Positions 1 to 9,999 of a DNA stretch of 64,000 nt are shown here, in pieces. The stretch comes from Gymnothorax reevesii (Eukaryota; Chordata; Actinopteri; Anguilliformes; Muraenidae), in contig CM056592.1 of the NCBI GenBank assembly GCA_029721435.1, forward strand, positions 36,777,611 to 36,841,610, written 5' to 3'. The notes under the pieces were generated by a model. The model was given only the letters and a program-made list of their open reading frames with translations. It was not told where the DNA came from and ran no database searches. The position numbers and the translations under genes are program-made. Position 1 is the first letter of the stretch; every line of letters begins with the position of its first letter.

Positions 1-1225
1 GACAATACGGTTGTGGTTCTTACTCCAGCTGCCCACATACTAAAGGTTCATTCAAAAATAGGCCTAATATCTGAATTATTGTGAAAACACATCTGTTCAA
101 ACAAGCACTGTGGCATAAAATGAAAAGAGTAGAGCATTGTCCTTAAGAGCCATGTTTGCTAAATGCATGAATGTAAAAAAACGTTTTAAGATTCCAATTT
201 AAAAAATAACGTGTTTTCAACTTTTCAACTAACCCTAAACCTTTTTTAATGACCGGGATGGTTCTCAGAAAATCAGGGTTCCTGCACTTCTTTTTTCCCA
301 CTTCAAGCACTGAGCATATGTATACGAAGGCTTTAGATTGTTGGTTAATTAATAAAAAACCAAGAACGTTGTCCCGATGAAGAAGCAGACTCCAATGTTC
401 GTAGCAAAAGCAGGAAAAAGTTTATTACACAGCCGGCCATGGGAACAACAGCGTGATGCAGAGTTCAAAATTCCTTAATTTTGTAAGAAACTTTATGCTG
501 AACATGTTAAAGTACAGACATTTGCATATGATTCCTTTAATGTCATCAGAAGTTGTTGCTGATTGGTTCCAGGGTTTACACATTGATAAAAAGCAATACT
601 CTACAATTGGGCCTCTCCTGAACCACCCAACTTAATTGGTTCAATAGATTCCCAACCCCTGGAAGTGAGCTCCATATATGGGCATACGTAACCTCCAACT
701 AAGAGGTGCTAGTGCCTATTGTCCTGTCGGAACTGAAGACAAACGGAGATCCCAGATGGAAGTCGCAAATAGGCGTTATGTCCTGTCGGACCTGACGGCT
801 TCTCTTTATCTCCTAATACACATTCATTACCCATTGATCAAACCGTCTGGCTCACCTCATATTGCCAACACCCCAAAAAATCCTGTTTCCCTACAAGATT
901 AAGACAGAGTTTTGAGTCCACTCTTTTAATATAATATTTTTCATAATGATATCAACACTGTGATATTATAATTGTGTGTATGTACAACATGAAACTGAAA
1001 TATTTTGTGATATATATATATATATAAATATATTGTGCATTTATAACAAAAATACAGTATGTTACATGTATATGTTTCACTAGTAATGAAAGTCGTGTAC
1101 TAGTTTGACTCATATGTTTGGTGCTGACACTGATATGTGCATTGTGTAAATTGTGGGTGGAACTATGGGCCGAATAGGCCTTACATGCCTGAATAAATGT
1201 TATTTATCATCATTATCATCAAAGA
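1..1225. other. No gene seen; possible decayed LTR or LINE tail
   Basis: No convincing coding sequence. A minus-strand AATAAA lies at about 421-426 within a 370-900 stretch that could be an old solo LTR, but no clear TG..CA ends or target duplication were found. A plus-strand AATAAA followed by ATC-rich simple sequence at about 1190-1220 resembles the 3' tail of a non-LTR element. A short (TA)n run lies at about 1012-1026. Confidence 0.25.
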
Positions 1226-1229
1226 AATG

Positions 1230-1430
1230 AAATATGAATGTAATTGTTAAAAATATTTGAAGCTGATAAATGAGCTAGTTACAATTATTGTAGTCTTGCA
1301 ATATGTAGCTCACCGCTTTTGTATAGTTCCCTAATCTGGCATATTATTAAACTAGCTAGTGACGCCTAACAAAACTCGATGAATATACAGTAAAAATAAC
1401 CAAGATTGCGTCAGTTTATTCTCGAAAATA
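1230..1430 (+). repeat. Left arm of long inverted repeat
   Basis: Pairs with 2905-3098 on the opposite strand. Similarity stops abruptly after the TCTCGAAAA block at the inner edge. Confidence 0.75.
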
Positions 1431-1479
1431 TATCCCATAAAAACTGCATTTTGTATTTACTCGGGTTATCATTGTCTTA

Positions 1480-1578
1480 TATAAAAATTAGTTTGATGAT
1501 CTGAAACATTTAAGTGTGAAAAACATGCAAAAAAGTAAGAAATCAGGAAGGGGGCAAATACCTTATCACAGCACTGTA
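1480..1578. mobile_element. Terminal fragment of a Tc1-like fish transposon
   Basis: The stretch containing AAATCAGGAAGGGGGCAAA and ending near CACAGCACTGTATG resembles a terminal inverted repeat common in fish Tc1-like elements. Only one end is present and no transposase belongs to it. Confidence 0.5.
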
Positions 1579-1594
1579 TGCACACTATGCATCT

Positions 1595-2466
1595 CTTCGC
1601 CCAGCTGGATCTGGCCAGAGAATTTAACCATCACAGGCGATATCCTCTTTGGCAAGACAAGGTCGAAAGATACGTCTTGAATGTCAAATCCATCCTTGCA
1701 CAGCCGCAGTGTCGATTTGGTCACAGGCCTCCTCCATGGCCTGAATGAGGGGTGCCTGAGCCTGGGGCCGCAGATCGTGAACTTTTCACTGTCCTGCTGA
1801 GAAAATCAATTCAATTGGGTTGAGAAAAGGAGAGTATAGTGGAAAGAATAGTACTGCAAACTGAGGATGGTGTTGAAACAAGCACTGGACCAAAGCAGGG
1901 CAGTGGAAAGACACATTGTCCCAGATGACTATGTATTGCATCTGGTCGATTTGTTTTCCTGCCTTGACGATGTTGAGCAGTCGGTCCAAAAGTGTGAGAA
2001 TGTGAGGTGTGTTGTAAGAGCCCATATTGGCATGATGGTGGAGGACCCCATTCTGTGTAATGGCAACGCAAATTGTGATGTTACCCCCACTTTGCCCTGG
2101 GACATTAATTATAGCCCTGTGGTCAATGATATTTCTGCCCCTTCTTCTTGCATTTGTGAGGTTAAACCCTGCCTCATCAATGTAAATGAAGTCGTGCAGG
2201 ATTTCCTCAGCATCAATTTGTAAAATTCTCTGAAATACAATGAAAGACAAGATTGTGTAGTTCAGCATTGGTCAAGTATACAGTCAATTTACATGTACAG
2301 TATATCTGCTAAGATTTGGCTGAACTCTTAGGGTCAATCTGTGGTTCACGACATGGTCAACTAGTGTGGCGCAAATTTCATTTGATAAATTTTTCCTCTT
2401 TTTCTTTGAGCTCCTCCTCCGATTCCTTCCATTTTGGCTGAAGACAGGTGAACTCACCTGCTGCAT
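1595..2466 (-). pseudogene. DDE transposase pseudogene (IS630/Tc1-like)
   Basis: The frame from 2268 to 1786 carries a DDE_3-type catalytic core: YIDEAGFNL (first Asp), VIWDNVSFH (second Asp) and LYSPFLNPIE (third acidic residue in the NPIE motif). A basic helix-turn-helix-like N-terminus lies in another frame at 2466-2284 (QNGRNRRRSSKKKRK). After a stop following FSAGQ, the C-terminal tail continues to about 1595, with AMEEACDQI and CLAKEDIACDG readable. The same tail occurs in the element at 49665-53380 (CQGWIKPAKRFF, AREDIRCDVDENMW), so both belong to one family. Frameshifts and stops make it inactive. The right terminal sequence (about 2755-2818, GTTACGGTTTTTTCCGATTG when inverted) resembles the TIR of the 49.7 kb copy; the left end is missing. 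Confidence 0.8.
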
Positions 2467-2904
2467 TTTTATAGTGCTTAAACCTGATTGGTGTGTCTAC
2501 AATTAAGCAATCGTGTTTCCGCACCTGATGGCTGTGTTTAACCAGTTGGCTCATAGGTGTGGTGATTTGATAGCCAGTGCTTTGGAATTGAAAGTTGAAA
2601 GTAAGTGGCATCATGATACACTTCTGTGTCTAATGTATGCAAGTGTGTTTAGTGTTTTGCAAATCACTGTGTGTATTGTTTCGCAAAAAGTGTGAGGCTG
2701 ACATTGTGCTTATAGTTGTGCACATCTGGGCCGATGTTTTGCTCCTTATATGTAAGGCTTTGATAATTGTGTAATACTTTTGATTTTAGTGTTTATGCAA
2801 TCGGAAAAAACCGTAACACCATTTGCCGACACCACTGCCAATATGTTTTTAAGGTTCAATAGCTCGGCTAGATAAAAATGATCTGTTCAGAGCATTCAAG
2901 TTTT

Positions 2905-3098
2905 CGAGAGTAAACTGACGCAATCTTGGTTATTTTTAGTCTGTATTCATCGGGTTTTGTTAGGAGTCACTATCAAGTTTATTAATATGCCAGAGTAGTG
3001 CAGTTTAAAAAAGGTGCGAGCTGCGTATTGATGGACTACATTGATTGTAACAAGCTCATTTACCGACTTCAAATATTTTTAAAAATTATATTCATCAC
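2905..3098 (-). repeat. Right arm of long inverted repeat
   Basis: Inverted counterpart of 1230-1430. Confidence 0.75.
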
Positions 3099-3409
3099 AA
3101 TTTACTAATCAAAATGGCAAGCTAGATAAATGATTTGGCCAAGAGTTATTCTGAGGGTCGGGCAGGCATTTACAATGTAATTGCAGTATTCCAAGCCTCG
3201 TACTTCAGTGCAAGGCCAGTCACTGTCTCAAGACACTCCTTCAGTGGTCCGTAACAAGGTCACTGATTGGCTGTATGCAAATTAGTTTCTGTAGGTGTAC
3301 GGAACTCTTGTGGGGGGAAAAAAAATTTGGTTCCTGCCGCAACAAACTGATTGACTCCTTATGTAACCACTCCCAGCATTTGGTACATTTCCTTTCCGTT
3401 AAAATTCAA

Positions 3410-3545
3410 TCGTTGAAATGTGTCTTGTAAATTTGTTTTCTAAAATACAAATTAGCTTTTTCCTTGGTAAAATTGTTTTGCTAATGTAATTTTGTTTTCT
3501 TAAAATGCAAAAATGTTTTCTAAAATGTAGATTTGTTTCAAGTTT
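3410..3545. repeat. Degenerate T-rich tandem repeat
   Basis: Several imperfect copies of a unit like AAATTTGTTTTCTAAAATGC in tandem. No coding potential; short frames here are low-complexity. Confidence 0.5.
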
Positions 3546-3549
3546 GTAA

Positions 3550-3745
3550 ATGTATTTTTTTAAAGATTTTTTTGGGGGGATTTTTTCCTTCATTTGACAG
3601 TTATATAGTGGAGATTTGGAGAAGTTGGGGGGAAGAATGGGAAAAACATGCGGCAAATGACCCAGGCTGGACTTGAACCCGGGTCGCTATGAGAAAGACA
3701 CAGTCTTTACGATGCGTGCAATTAGACTGATGAGCCACTGGGGCA
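3550..3745 (-). repeat. tRNA-derived SINE, copy 1
   Basis: Read on the minus strand, the head begins CCCCAGTGGCTCATCAGTC (A-box-like) and has GGGTTCAAGTCC (B box) about 45 bases on. It then runs through a body with CATGTTTTTCCCATTC and a T-rich tail. It lacks a normal tRNA cloverleaf end and CCA context. The copy at 6240-6405 shares the body and B box, supporting a dispersed SINE family. Confidence 0.75.
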
Positions 3746-4189
3746 CATTTTGCACTTCCCAGCCACCGTACAAACGCGCTGCAACTGCCTTTAACGCCCA
3801 ATAGGAGAAAAGCGCTACAAAAACAGAAACGATGCAAACTCAAAAACACGCAAACTCCAGAAGCAAATGAAAGAGAGAAATGCTGCATATCCACATCAAC
3901 ACAATAAAAGTACTCCCACGTGCTCTGGAGTGGGTCAACTAGAGCAGGTTTCACTTTTGACCTGAGCGAGACTAGCTAAGTTAGCTAAGTCAGCAAAAAG
4001 GCTATCTTGCTAGTTAGCTAGCTAGCGAACATTAGTTTGCTTGTTTAGCTAGCTACTTTGCTGGCCGAGTTGTATTTGGTGCAAGGAAGTCAATAGAAAA
4101 TAAATGAAGAGAAATTATCCATGATTTCGCTATCTCACTTAGCTTGAGTTGAACTGCGAGAGTTTATATCAAATCAAATAAAATTGTTG

Positions 4190-4785
4190 CCAACTTTTGT
4201 CTATGAGCCGTGGGCACCCAAGAGCTTGTCACCAGTTCATGATTTATCTTTTCTTGGACCTTTGGCAGTTGGTGCTCACCACTGCTGTTAGGAAGCACCC
4301 CAGAAGACTTGTTGCTTCTGAAATGCTCCAACCCAATTACCTGGATATAATGACTTGGTCCTCCTCAAAGTCGTTCATGTCCAATTTCTCCTGAATCCAA
4401 CACGTTAACTACAACAACCAACTGTTCACTCACCATCACAGATTTGTTCACAGACTTTGGCTTGCACCATTTTTGCGAGGTAATGCACACAAACACACAG
4501 CCCTTTCTAACTGACCTCCGCATGAATGCTCCGACCCAGGATTTCCAAGCAGGAGATTTGTCAGAATATCAAACACTCTAAACCAAGGTAGCTCTGTCCC
4601 ATAGTGCATCCCGGTGCCAGCTGTTCTCCAGGTAAACAGTGCACACATACCCCGCTGATAGATATGATGTAAAATAGAACCAGGCTCTTAGGACCTGGTG
4701 ACTTTATTCCATTGCTCCAAAGTCCAGTTCAGGCCATTAAGTGGGTCTAGTCATAATGTTTTGGCTCATCAGTGTTCGTACCCAA
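4190..4785. repeat. Dispersed vertebrate-type interspersed repeat
   Basis: Contains GGAAGCACCCCAGAAGACTTG, a run about AATGCTCCAACCCAA, and a terminal CATAATGTTTTGGCTCATCA. These resemble a repeat widely seen in fish and other vertebrates. No protein-coding frame. The middle (about 4440-4660) is a different, unplaced sequence. Transposon class not determined. Confidence 0.5.
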
Positions 4786-5028
4786 ACAACTCAGTTAATA
4801 ATGTTGTGTTTGATTGTTTAGGTAAAAATTATTTAGACAGTCATTGATGGGCGATAAATACTTAAAAATTTATCAAGATTGGTTTCCATATTGATTGAGG
4901 ATTTTTGTGTTTAGCTATTCTATAAAAGGATCAGTGCTAAAATGTCAGTGAGGAAAGTTTGAAGAAAATCACTCAGAGCTTTTTTCACAAAATATGGCTC
5001 ATATCTGACTTCCTTGGGACATTTTCAG

Positions 5029-5171
5029 GTATCAGGAAAATGGATTGTCATTGAAGCAGCCGTGGATCACCCTAAATATGAGGCATTACTCAGATCTGTG
5101 AGCAGCTCATGGGTGGAAGCTGTGGCTACTAATGACCGTGACACTGTCATCCTCCATAAGTCAAACATGAT
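5029..5171 (+). CDS. Lipocalin exon with G-x-W motif
   Basis: Preceded by TTTTCAG and followed by GTAAGT, a strong donor. Encodes 47 codons plus two bases, VSGKWIVIEA through HKSNM. The open start of the frame at the acceptor shows that an upstream exon is needed. Confidence 0.85.
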
Positions 5172-6986
5172 GTAAGTAGCGTCAGCTCAATATTGTAAGC
5201 ATGAATCTTTGAGCCTGTTTATGCCGATGTTATTCCATGTTCCTGCATTGATTCAACTCTTTCTCTCTCCAATTTGTGAAACCGAAAAAGGTTCATATTT
5301 TGGGTTCCTAAAGCATCAGTTTGAAATTTGGTGAAGCATCCGGTGATCTGGTTATGCCACCGGTGGTGCAGCAAAGTGAAGCATGACTCCAAACACTGGA
5401 GAGGAGAAAAGTTGAAAATCAGAGCTAGGTACATAAGGATCACAGTCTCAGATTTAGTGCACAAGAGTTAAAATAGCTTCTTCACGGACAGCTTGCAGTG
5501 CATTGTGTTTGTTGCCGTAAACAAAGTTCTGCTGTTGAACACCTCTTCTATCTTATTTCAGTAATGGAACATGTGTTTATTCAACGTCAAACCTTACTGT
5601 GTCTCAGAACACCATCCATTTTACCAGTAAGTAATAATACAACACTTGACTCCATTAAATATGTCTGTAATTTCCACAAAGTGTGTGCTGACTCAGAGCC
5701 AGTGGCATGGCCAGTGAGGGTGGTAAGACACGTCCCTTTTTGACTGCAATGAGTAGTTCTCAATCATTTTCCTTTATTGACATGTTTTCCAATTATCTTA
5801 ATTGGCAACTGAAGACACGGTTTCTCTCCATATGCGATCTAATGTAAGAGTGATGAAATCATGGGCTGAATTCAGTACAGAAAAATAATTTAGCTACTTA
5901 ATAGGCCAATGCTTCGCGAAGATTGAACTGGTCCGCATTCCAATGAATTGCGGACTTTTATTTTCGGTATTGTGTGGGTTTGGAAAAAAAAGTGGTACTC
6001 GGCAGTTAAATAGGCTATGAAAAGCCTGTGGCTGAGGCTATTTACATGAGAGTCGACAAGTATGCAGTTTTGAATGACGTTGATTTAAATGCAGCGAATA
6101 CGCGTCCAGATGAATGATTGCGATCTTACCTAATCAGGGAGAACAAGCAGCACCTGTTAAGTGGGGAGTCCTCCCGGAGTGAACCTTCTGTTAATTAAGA
6201 AAATGACTGAGAACAAGTCAGGACTAATAATAGTTTTGTTTTTAATTGGGGAATTTTTTTTACTTTATTAGATGGTTGAACAGAGGAGACAGACAGGAAG
6301 GTTGGGGAGATGAATGGGGAAGACATGCGGGAAATGATCTGAGCCGGAATCGAACCCGGGTCGCGGCGAGAAGGACACAGCCTTTATGGTGCACGCGTTT
6401 TGTGCAGCCCAATTCTCTGTTCTTGTTCCGCAACTGTACTGAATTTAGCCCATGATTTAATCCTTGTTAGATTGCAGACAAACTGTGTCTTCAGTAGTCA
6501 ATAGAGGAAAATAATGGAGAACCACTGTTTGCTGTCAAAAAGGGACGTGTCTTGACACCCCCGCTGGCCACGCCACTGCTCAGAGCCACATAAAGCTGTA
6601 GTCTACGATTTGAGAATCAGTTGAGAAAGATTGAGACGTAGAGAAGAATTAGAAAAAAGCATCTCGGCCCCACACACACACACACACACACACATCCTTG
6701 TACTTATAACTTAGTGAGGACATTATATTGACTTCCATTCATTCTTCCTGTGTCTCTACAGCCTTTCCCTAATCTTAATAATAAGCAATGTATGCCTAAC
6801 CCAAACCCTTACCCTAACCTTAACCTATCCCTAATTACAACCTTACCCCTAACCTTAACCAATAAGTCACAATTAGCCTTTGTAGTTGTGAGGACCGGCC
6901 AAAATGTCCTCACTTCCCAAAAATGTCCCCACTCTGTAGGAAAAGAACGCTTTTTGGTTCTCACTTTGTAGCAAGTACAAGAACAC

Positions 6987-7046
<60 letters not shown>

Positions 7047-9363
7047 CTCCCCCCTGTGCTCCCTGATCCCTCCCACCGATCACGTGTGGCCGTCCGCCTG
7101 GAGACTCCCAGACACACCCCCTCTACCAGAGCAACAAGCCGGCCGGTGCTCTGTCAAATTTTGCTCCTTTGTCAAAAAATGCTACCGTAATGTAAAATGA
7201 TCGTAAAGTCTTTGTTTTCGCCTTGATATTGCAATATGAGTCAGGTTACAATAGTTACTTTGTTATTTGTTAGCTTATTATAACAAAAGCAGATGTTATA
7301 ATGAGTTGGATAAGTTTGTTTGAAGATATATGTGCATATACGCCATTATCATCTAATTTTTGCATTTTCAGGAAAACTCAGCATGTACATGCAAATATAT
7401 GCATGATTGAGCGAGGAAACAGCCCAAGATTTTAGGTTCGCGCAATTTGTCAGAACACTGGCAGTAAACAGACACAGAGCCAGCCTTGAATGAAAATTTA
7501 CCATGTCGGATTTGCAGGTATAGCAACATTTAAATGCATGTTAAACCTAACGTAAATTACAATGTCAACAGCTGTCAACAGCTATAGTTTCTTCTTCATA
7601 TTACTACAATAGGCCTATCTCAATAACAAGCCCATGGTATTTAGTGAAGGCTGTCATGATAGTCATGAAAGTCTCGGTAATGATAAAACCACAACAGCTC
7701 CACAGGGCAATATTTATTCCACATAAATGAACAACAAGAACGTCAGGTCAAATATAAAATATTTACCTCTCTCAATCACCGGGATGTTAGTGGTGTGTTT
7801 TAGCTGGGGTTTCTGCTTCAGTAAGAGAGCGCACCGTTCACAAACGCCATGTTCACAATAACGTTCATCAATCGGAAATACATATCAACAAGTTCATGAG
7901 TTAATTGAATGCATTCAGTCACAACAATGATGATAGCAATGCTAAAAATAAACGGCTAACGTTCCGACGCCGTCTGTCGACAACCGGCAACCGGTGAGTT
8001 GTTTATGTAACAACTCACACAACAAAAGTCAAAAATTACCTACCTGTTCAACGAAAAGTCTGCCGTATCAGCATCAGTTTTCAGGCCCAAATCCTCCTGG
8101 AGCTTCCTCCAGCGGTGAATGGATGACCCGATGTTTACTCGGCTTTGAGTCCTGCGTTGCTCACATTTCCTCTTTGTCTCTGCCTTTTCCTCTGCAGACT
8201 TACGCTTTCTCACAACTTTTGCAGGTGGGGTAAGCAGGGGCCGCTCGCTGCTGTCCCTGTCTTTCTTTTCCATTCTTCTAGCCCTTGTTGCTAAGCTGCT
8301 ATTCAGCTACTTCTTGTTCTTCTTCTTTCATGTTTATTGGCAGTTTGCAAACACTTGGTGCATTACCGCCACCAGCTACTTGCTTGTTGCAGAAAGGTTT
8401 TAACGCGGAAGGGGGCGGGGACGAGGCGGAACGCGTAGCACGGGGAGTCAGAGCAAGCTCTCGGGGGAGTGTCAACTAGAGCGAGGGGATTGGATGAGAG
8501 TAGGAGAGAGACGTTGACCAATATAAGCCATCCGGCCGGTTCAAATTGTATACTACAGCTTTAAGATTACACCAGCCCACAGGACTTCTTCAATGTGTGC
8601 AGAAAAAAATATGTACAAAGTAATAGTAATTGCAGAGTAGAAAACACTCCGGCAAATAATTTTGAATAGATTTAAATTCTTTGATGAATTTTGAATGTTA
8701 AACAAAGCCGAAGAATAGAGTGTTGACCCCAGTCTGTACAGCTGGGGGCAGCACTGATCACTCCAGGAAAATAACCGCTTGCACACTTTTGAAAACCCGG
8801 AAGGAAAAACTGCTTGCCAAGGATCACAATTTATTTGTTGTTTTAAATCTGCAATGATGTCATATTTGAATTTTAATTGCATGTTTTTCTTTTTTTTTGC
8901 CTTAGTGGATGAAAATATGACTGGTAATAGTACAGCCACCCTTCTGCGAGCCAGCGCTGGCTATTTGGTCATGCCTGGCAACTCGTTCATCGATGGTGTC
9001 TGGGTGAAAACATTCCACTTATTTGGTTTGTCTACCATTCTGAGTTCTGAGTGGAGTGTTACACACTATTGGTCCAGACTTACGAAGAATATATTAAATC
9101 AATTTTTTTTTTCTATTTTAAATTTTAACAGGAAAAACTGGGAAAATAAGTAATTTCGATAGGGAAACATACGAAAGACAAAGGGAATGCCTGCATATAC
9201 CAAAGCCAACCTTCATTTATGATGGAGATCATAGTAAGTAAATACTGCCTCTCTGGTTCATTTAGATGGCACAACAATATTGTGAGCAATATTCCCCCTA
9301 GTTTAACATTACTTTTTTACAATCTCTTTTTCAGAACTTTGTCCTGATAAAAACAGCCACTAG
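5029..9363 (+). CDS. Alpha-1-acid glycoprotein-like lipocalin (orosomucoid / TBT-binding-protein type), 3' five exons
   Basis: Five exons (5029-5171, 5562-5626, 8906-9025, 9132-9233, 9335-9363) have AG/GT borders, join in one frame and encode about 152 residues up to TAG at 9363. The product would be a secreted plasma lipocalin that binds small hydrophobic ligands in a beta-barrel. Evidence for the family: VSGKW matches the lipocalin G-x-W motif at strand A; SSSWVE and DTVILHKSNM follow as in fish orosomucoid-like proteins; HLFGKTGK, ETYERQRECL and a final LCPD match the C-terminal pattern with its conserved cysteines. Four N-glycosylation sequons (NGT, NLT, NMT, NST) fit a heavily glycosylated acute-phase protein. 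The length implies one missing 5' exon with the signal peptide; I could not find it upstream. The intron at 5627-8905 is swollen by transposable elements. Fish orosomucoid, TBT-bp and saxitoxin/tetrodotoxin-binding proteins are close relatives, so the exact orthologue is uncertain. Confidence 0.85.
5562..5626 (+). CDS. Lipocalin exon, NGTC segment
   Basis: Acceptor TTATTTCAG, donor GTAAGT. The first base completes an Ile codon with the previous exon; the exon then encodes NGTCVYSTSNLTVSQNTIHF plus a Thr codon and one base. Contains a conserved Cys and two sequons. Confidence 0.85.
5700..6578. mobile_element. hAT-type foldback MITE in the lipocalin intron
   Basis: Perfect 8-bp duplications CTCAGAGC flank the element (5692-5699 and 6579-6586). 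Ends are CAGTGGCATGGCC and its inverse GGCCACGCCACTG. Inverted similarity continues for about 190 bp on each side (ACACGTCCCTTTTTGAC; ACTGAAGACAC; TCATGGGCT). No transposase. An 8-bp TSD and a CAG..CTG terminus fit hAT. A SINE lies inside at about 6240-6405. Confidence 0.9.
6240..6405 (-). repeat. tRNA-derived SINE, copy 2
   Basis: Minus-strand copy sharing with 3550-3745 the B-box region (GGGTTCGATTCC), the body (about CATGTCTTCCCCATTC) and a T-rich tail on the plus strand. Nested inside the hAT element 5700-6578, so it is younger, unless it was carried with it. Confidence 0.7.
6671..6693. repeat. (CA)n microsatellite
   Basis: Uninterrupted CA dinucleotide run. Confidence 0.95.
6700..6975. 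repeat. Dispersed repeat with telomere-like CCTAA runs
   Basis: Degenerate CCCTAACC-type motifs at about 6763-6865 are embedded in a fish-type repeat with the palindrome-like pair GTGAGGACCGGCC / GTCCTCACTTCCC. It is bounded on both sides by (CA)n. Not a real telomere: the hexamer register is irregular. Confidence 0.5.
6982..7044. repeat. (CA)n microsatellite
   Basis: About 60 bp of CA with one interruption (ACAAACAC). Frames through it encode spurious Cys-Val runs. Confidence 0.95.
8044..8273 (-). CDS. Candidate first exon, basic N-terminal domain of a multicopy fish protein
   Basis: Minus-strand ATG at 8273 opens a 76-codon exon, MEKKDRDSSERPLL through ADFSLN. It has a strongly basic stretch (VRKRKSAEEKAETKRK) and the segment RVNIGSSIHRWRKLQEDLG. 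It ends at a good donor, CAG|GTAGGT (8044/8043). This resembles an N-terminal module I recall from multicopy fish proteins (RVNIG..F.RW.EL), possibly of transposon origin. No downstream exon was found: candidate segments near 7767-7815 hit a stop in frame. It may be a solitary or decayed copy. Function unknown. Confidence 0.45.
8300..8385. repeat. Fragment of a common fish dispersed repeat
   Basis: TTTATTGGCAGTTTGCAAAC followed by CATTACCGCCACC resembles a frequent short fish interspersed repeat. No coding role seen. Confidence 0.4.
8906..9025 (+). CDS. Lipocalin exon, MDENMTGNST segment
   Basis: Acceptor follows a long T tract (TTGCCTTAG). Encodes MDENMTGNST through WVKTFHLF. The donor GTTTGT is weak, but the junction restores GKTGK, which fits the family. 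Confidence 0.8.
9132..9233 (+). CDS. Lipocalin exon, C-terminal helix
   Basis: Acceptor TTTTAACAG, donor GTAAGT. Encodes KTGKISNFDRETYERQREC through IYDGDH, the conserved C-terminal helix and Cys region. Confidence 0.8.
9335..9363 (+). CDS. Lipocalin terminal exon
   Basis: Acceptor CTTTTTCAG. Encodes KLCPDKNSH then TAG. The LCPD tail carries the last disulfide cysteine. Confidence 0.8.
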
Positions 9364-9445
9364 GAGGAGTCATCTGAGGGGAAACCACAGCAAGAAAAGT
9401 GTGTTTTACTCATACAGCACCACAAAATCAACTAGATGTATTCTA

Positions 9446-9451
9446 AATAAA
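9446..9451 (+). terminator. Polyadenylation signal of the lipocalin gene
   Basis: AATAAA about 83 bases after the stop codon at 9363, followed by A/T-rich sequence; a plausible 3' end near 9465. Confidence 0.6.
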
Positions 9452-9744
9452 GTTTGAAAAAGAAATATTTGAATATCCATAGATTGTCTTCAACTGCATG
9501 AAAAGGTGAAACATTAAATTTTTCATCTGGAACAACCTGAGGATAATGTGTGTAAGTAGGACCTGGTAAATTGCAATATATAAGTAAGATTATCTAAAAA
9601 ATATACTTATCATACAAAAAGGAATGCTTCAGAGGACTGAAACGTTCCTACACAAGCCTGAAGTATTGAAGTATAAGAAAGGTGCAAGAAAATGTGAGAG
9701 GGATTGCGGCATGCACTTCACAACCAAGAGTTTTTTTTTTTAAT

Positions 9745-9870
9745 TTACCCACCACCCCAACTCCAAAAAGTTGGGACAGTGTAAAAAATAAAAACAAATT
9801 AATGACCTGCAAATTTGCTCTGACCTGTATTCAGTTGAAATCAGTACACATACAAGATAATCAATGTTTT
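9745..9870. mobile_element. Single-ended Tc1-like terminal fragment
   Basis: CCCCAACTCCAAAAAGTTGG then GACAGTGTAAAAAATAAA matches the terminal style of Tc1-like fish elements such as the copy at 50397-51976 (AACCCCAATTCC..TTGGGACA). No transposase and no second end. Confidence 0.5.
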
Positions 9871-9945
9871 AAAGAGTAGCTCTTCCTGAAAAGCACAGAA
9901 TAAAAGTATTTATTGTCACAAAAACTAAATAATAATTTTAACAAT

Positions 9946-9952
9946 CACACGC

Positions 9953-9990
<38 letters not shown>
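9946..9990. repeat. (CA)n microsatellite
   Basis: CA run directly abutting a TATATATA tract in which the next Tc1-like element is inserted. Confidence 0.95.
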
Positions 9991-9992
<2 letters not shown>

Positions 9993-9999
9993 TATATAT

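Larger units (their letters stand above)
1230..3098. mobile_element. Composite element bounded by ~200-bp inverted repeats
   Basis: The left arm (about 1230-1430) reappears inverted at about 2905-3098 at roughly 80% identity. Shared blocks include AACCAAGATTGCGTCAGTTT and TTAAAAATATTTGAAG. Between the arms sit a Tc1-type terminal fragment (about 1480-1578) and a minus-strand DDE transposase pseudogene with its own terminal sequence near 2755-2818. The arms therefore look like an older foldback or long-TIR DNA transposon that received other transposons. No clean TSD could be assigned, so the superfamily is unknown. Confidence 0.65.

Noticed and set aside
1867..2223. Plus-strand frame of 118 codons
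   Set aside because: It is antisense to the DDE transposase catalytic core, whose motifs lie on the minus strand.
3601..3954. 117-codon minus-strand frame
   Set aside because: Runs through a tRNA-derived SINE and has no domain; chance frame.
6763..6865. Interstitial telomere
   Set aside because: CCTAA motifs are irregular and belong to a dispersed repeat rather than an array of TTAGGG.
6809..7117. Cys-Val-rich frames on the minus strand
   Set aside because: Translations of the (CA)n microsatellite; no real protein.
7767..7815. Second exon for the minus-strand candidate at 8044-8273
   Set aside because: A donor-like GTAAAT exists, but joining to the first exon gives a stop within five codons.
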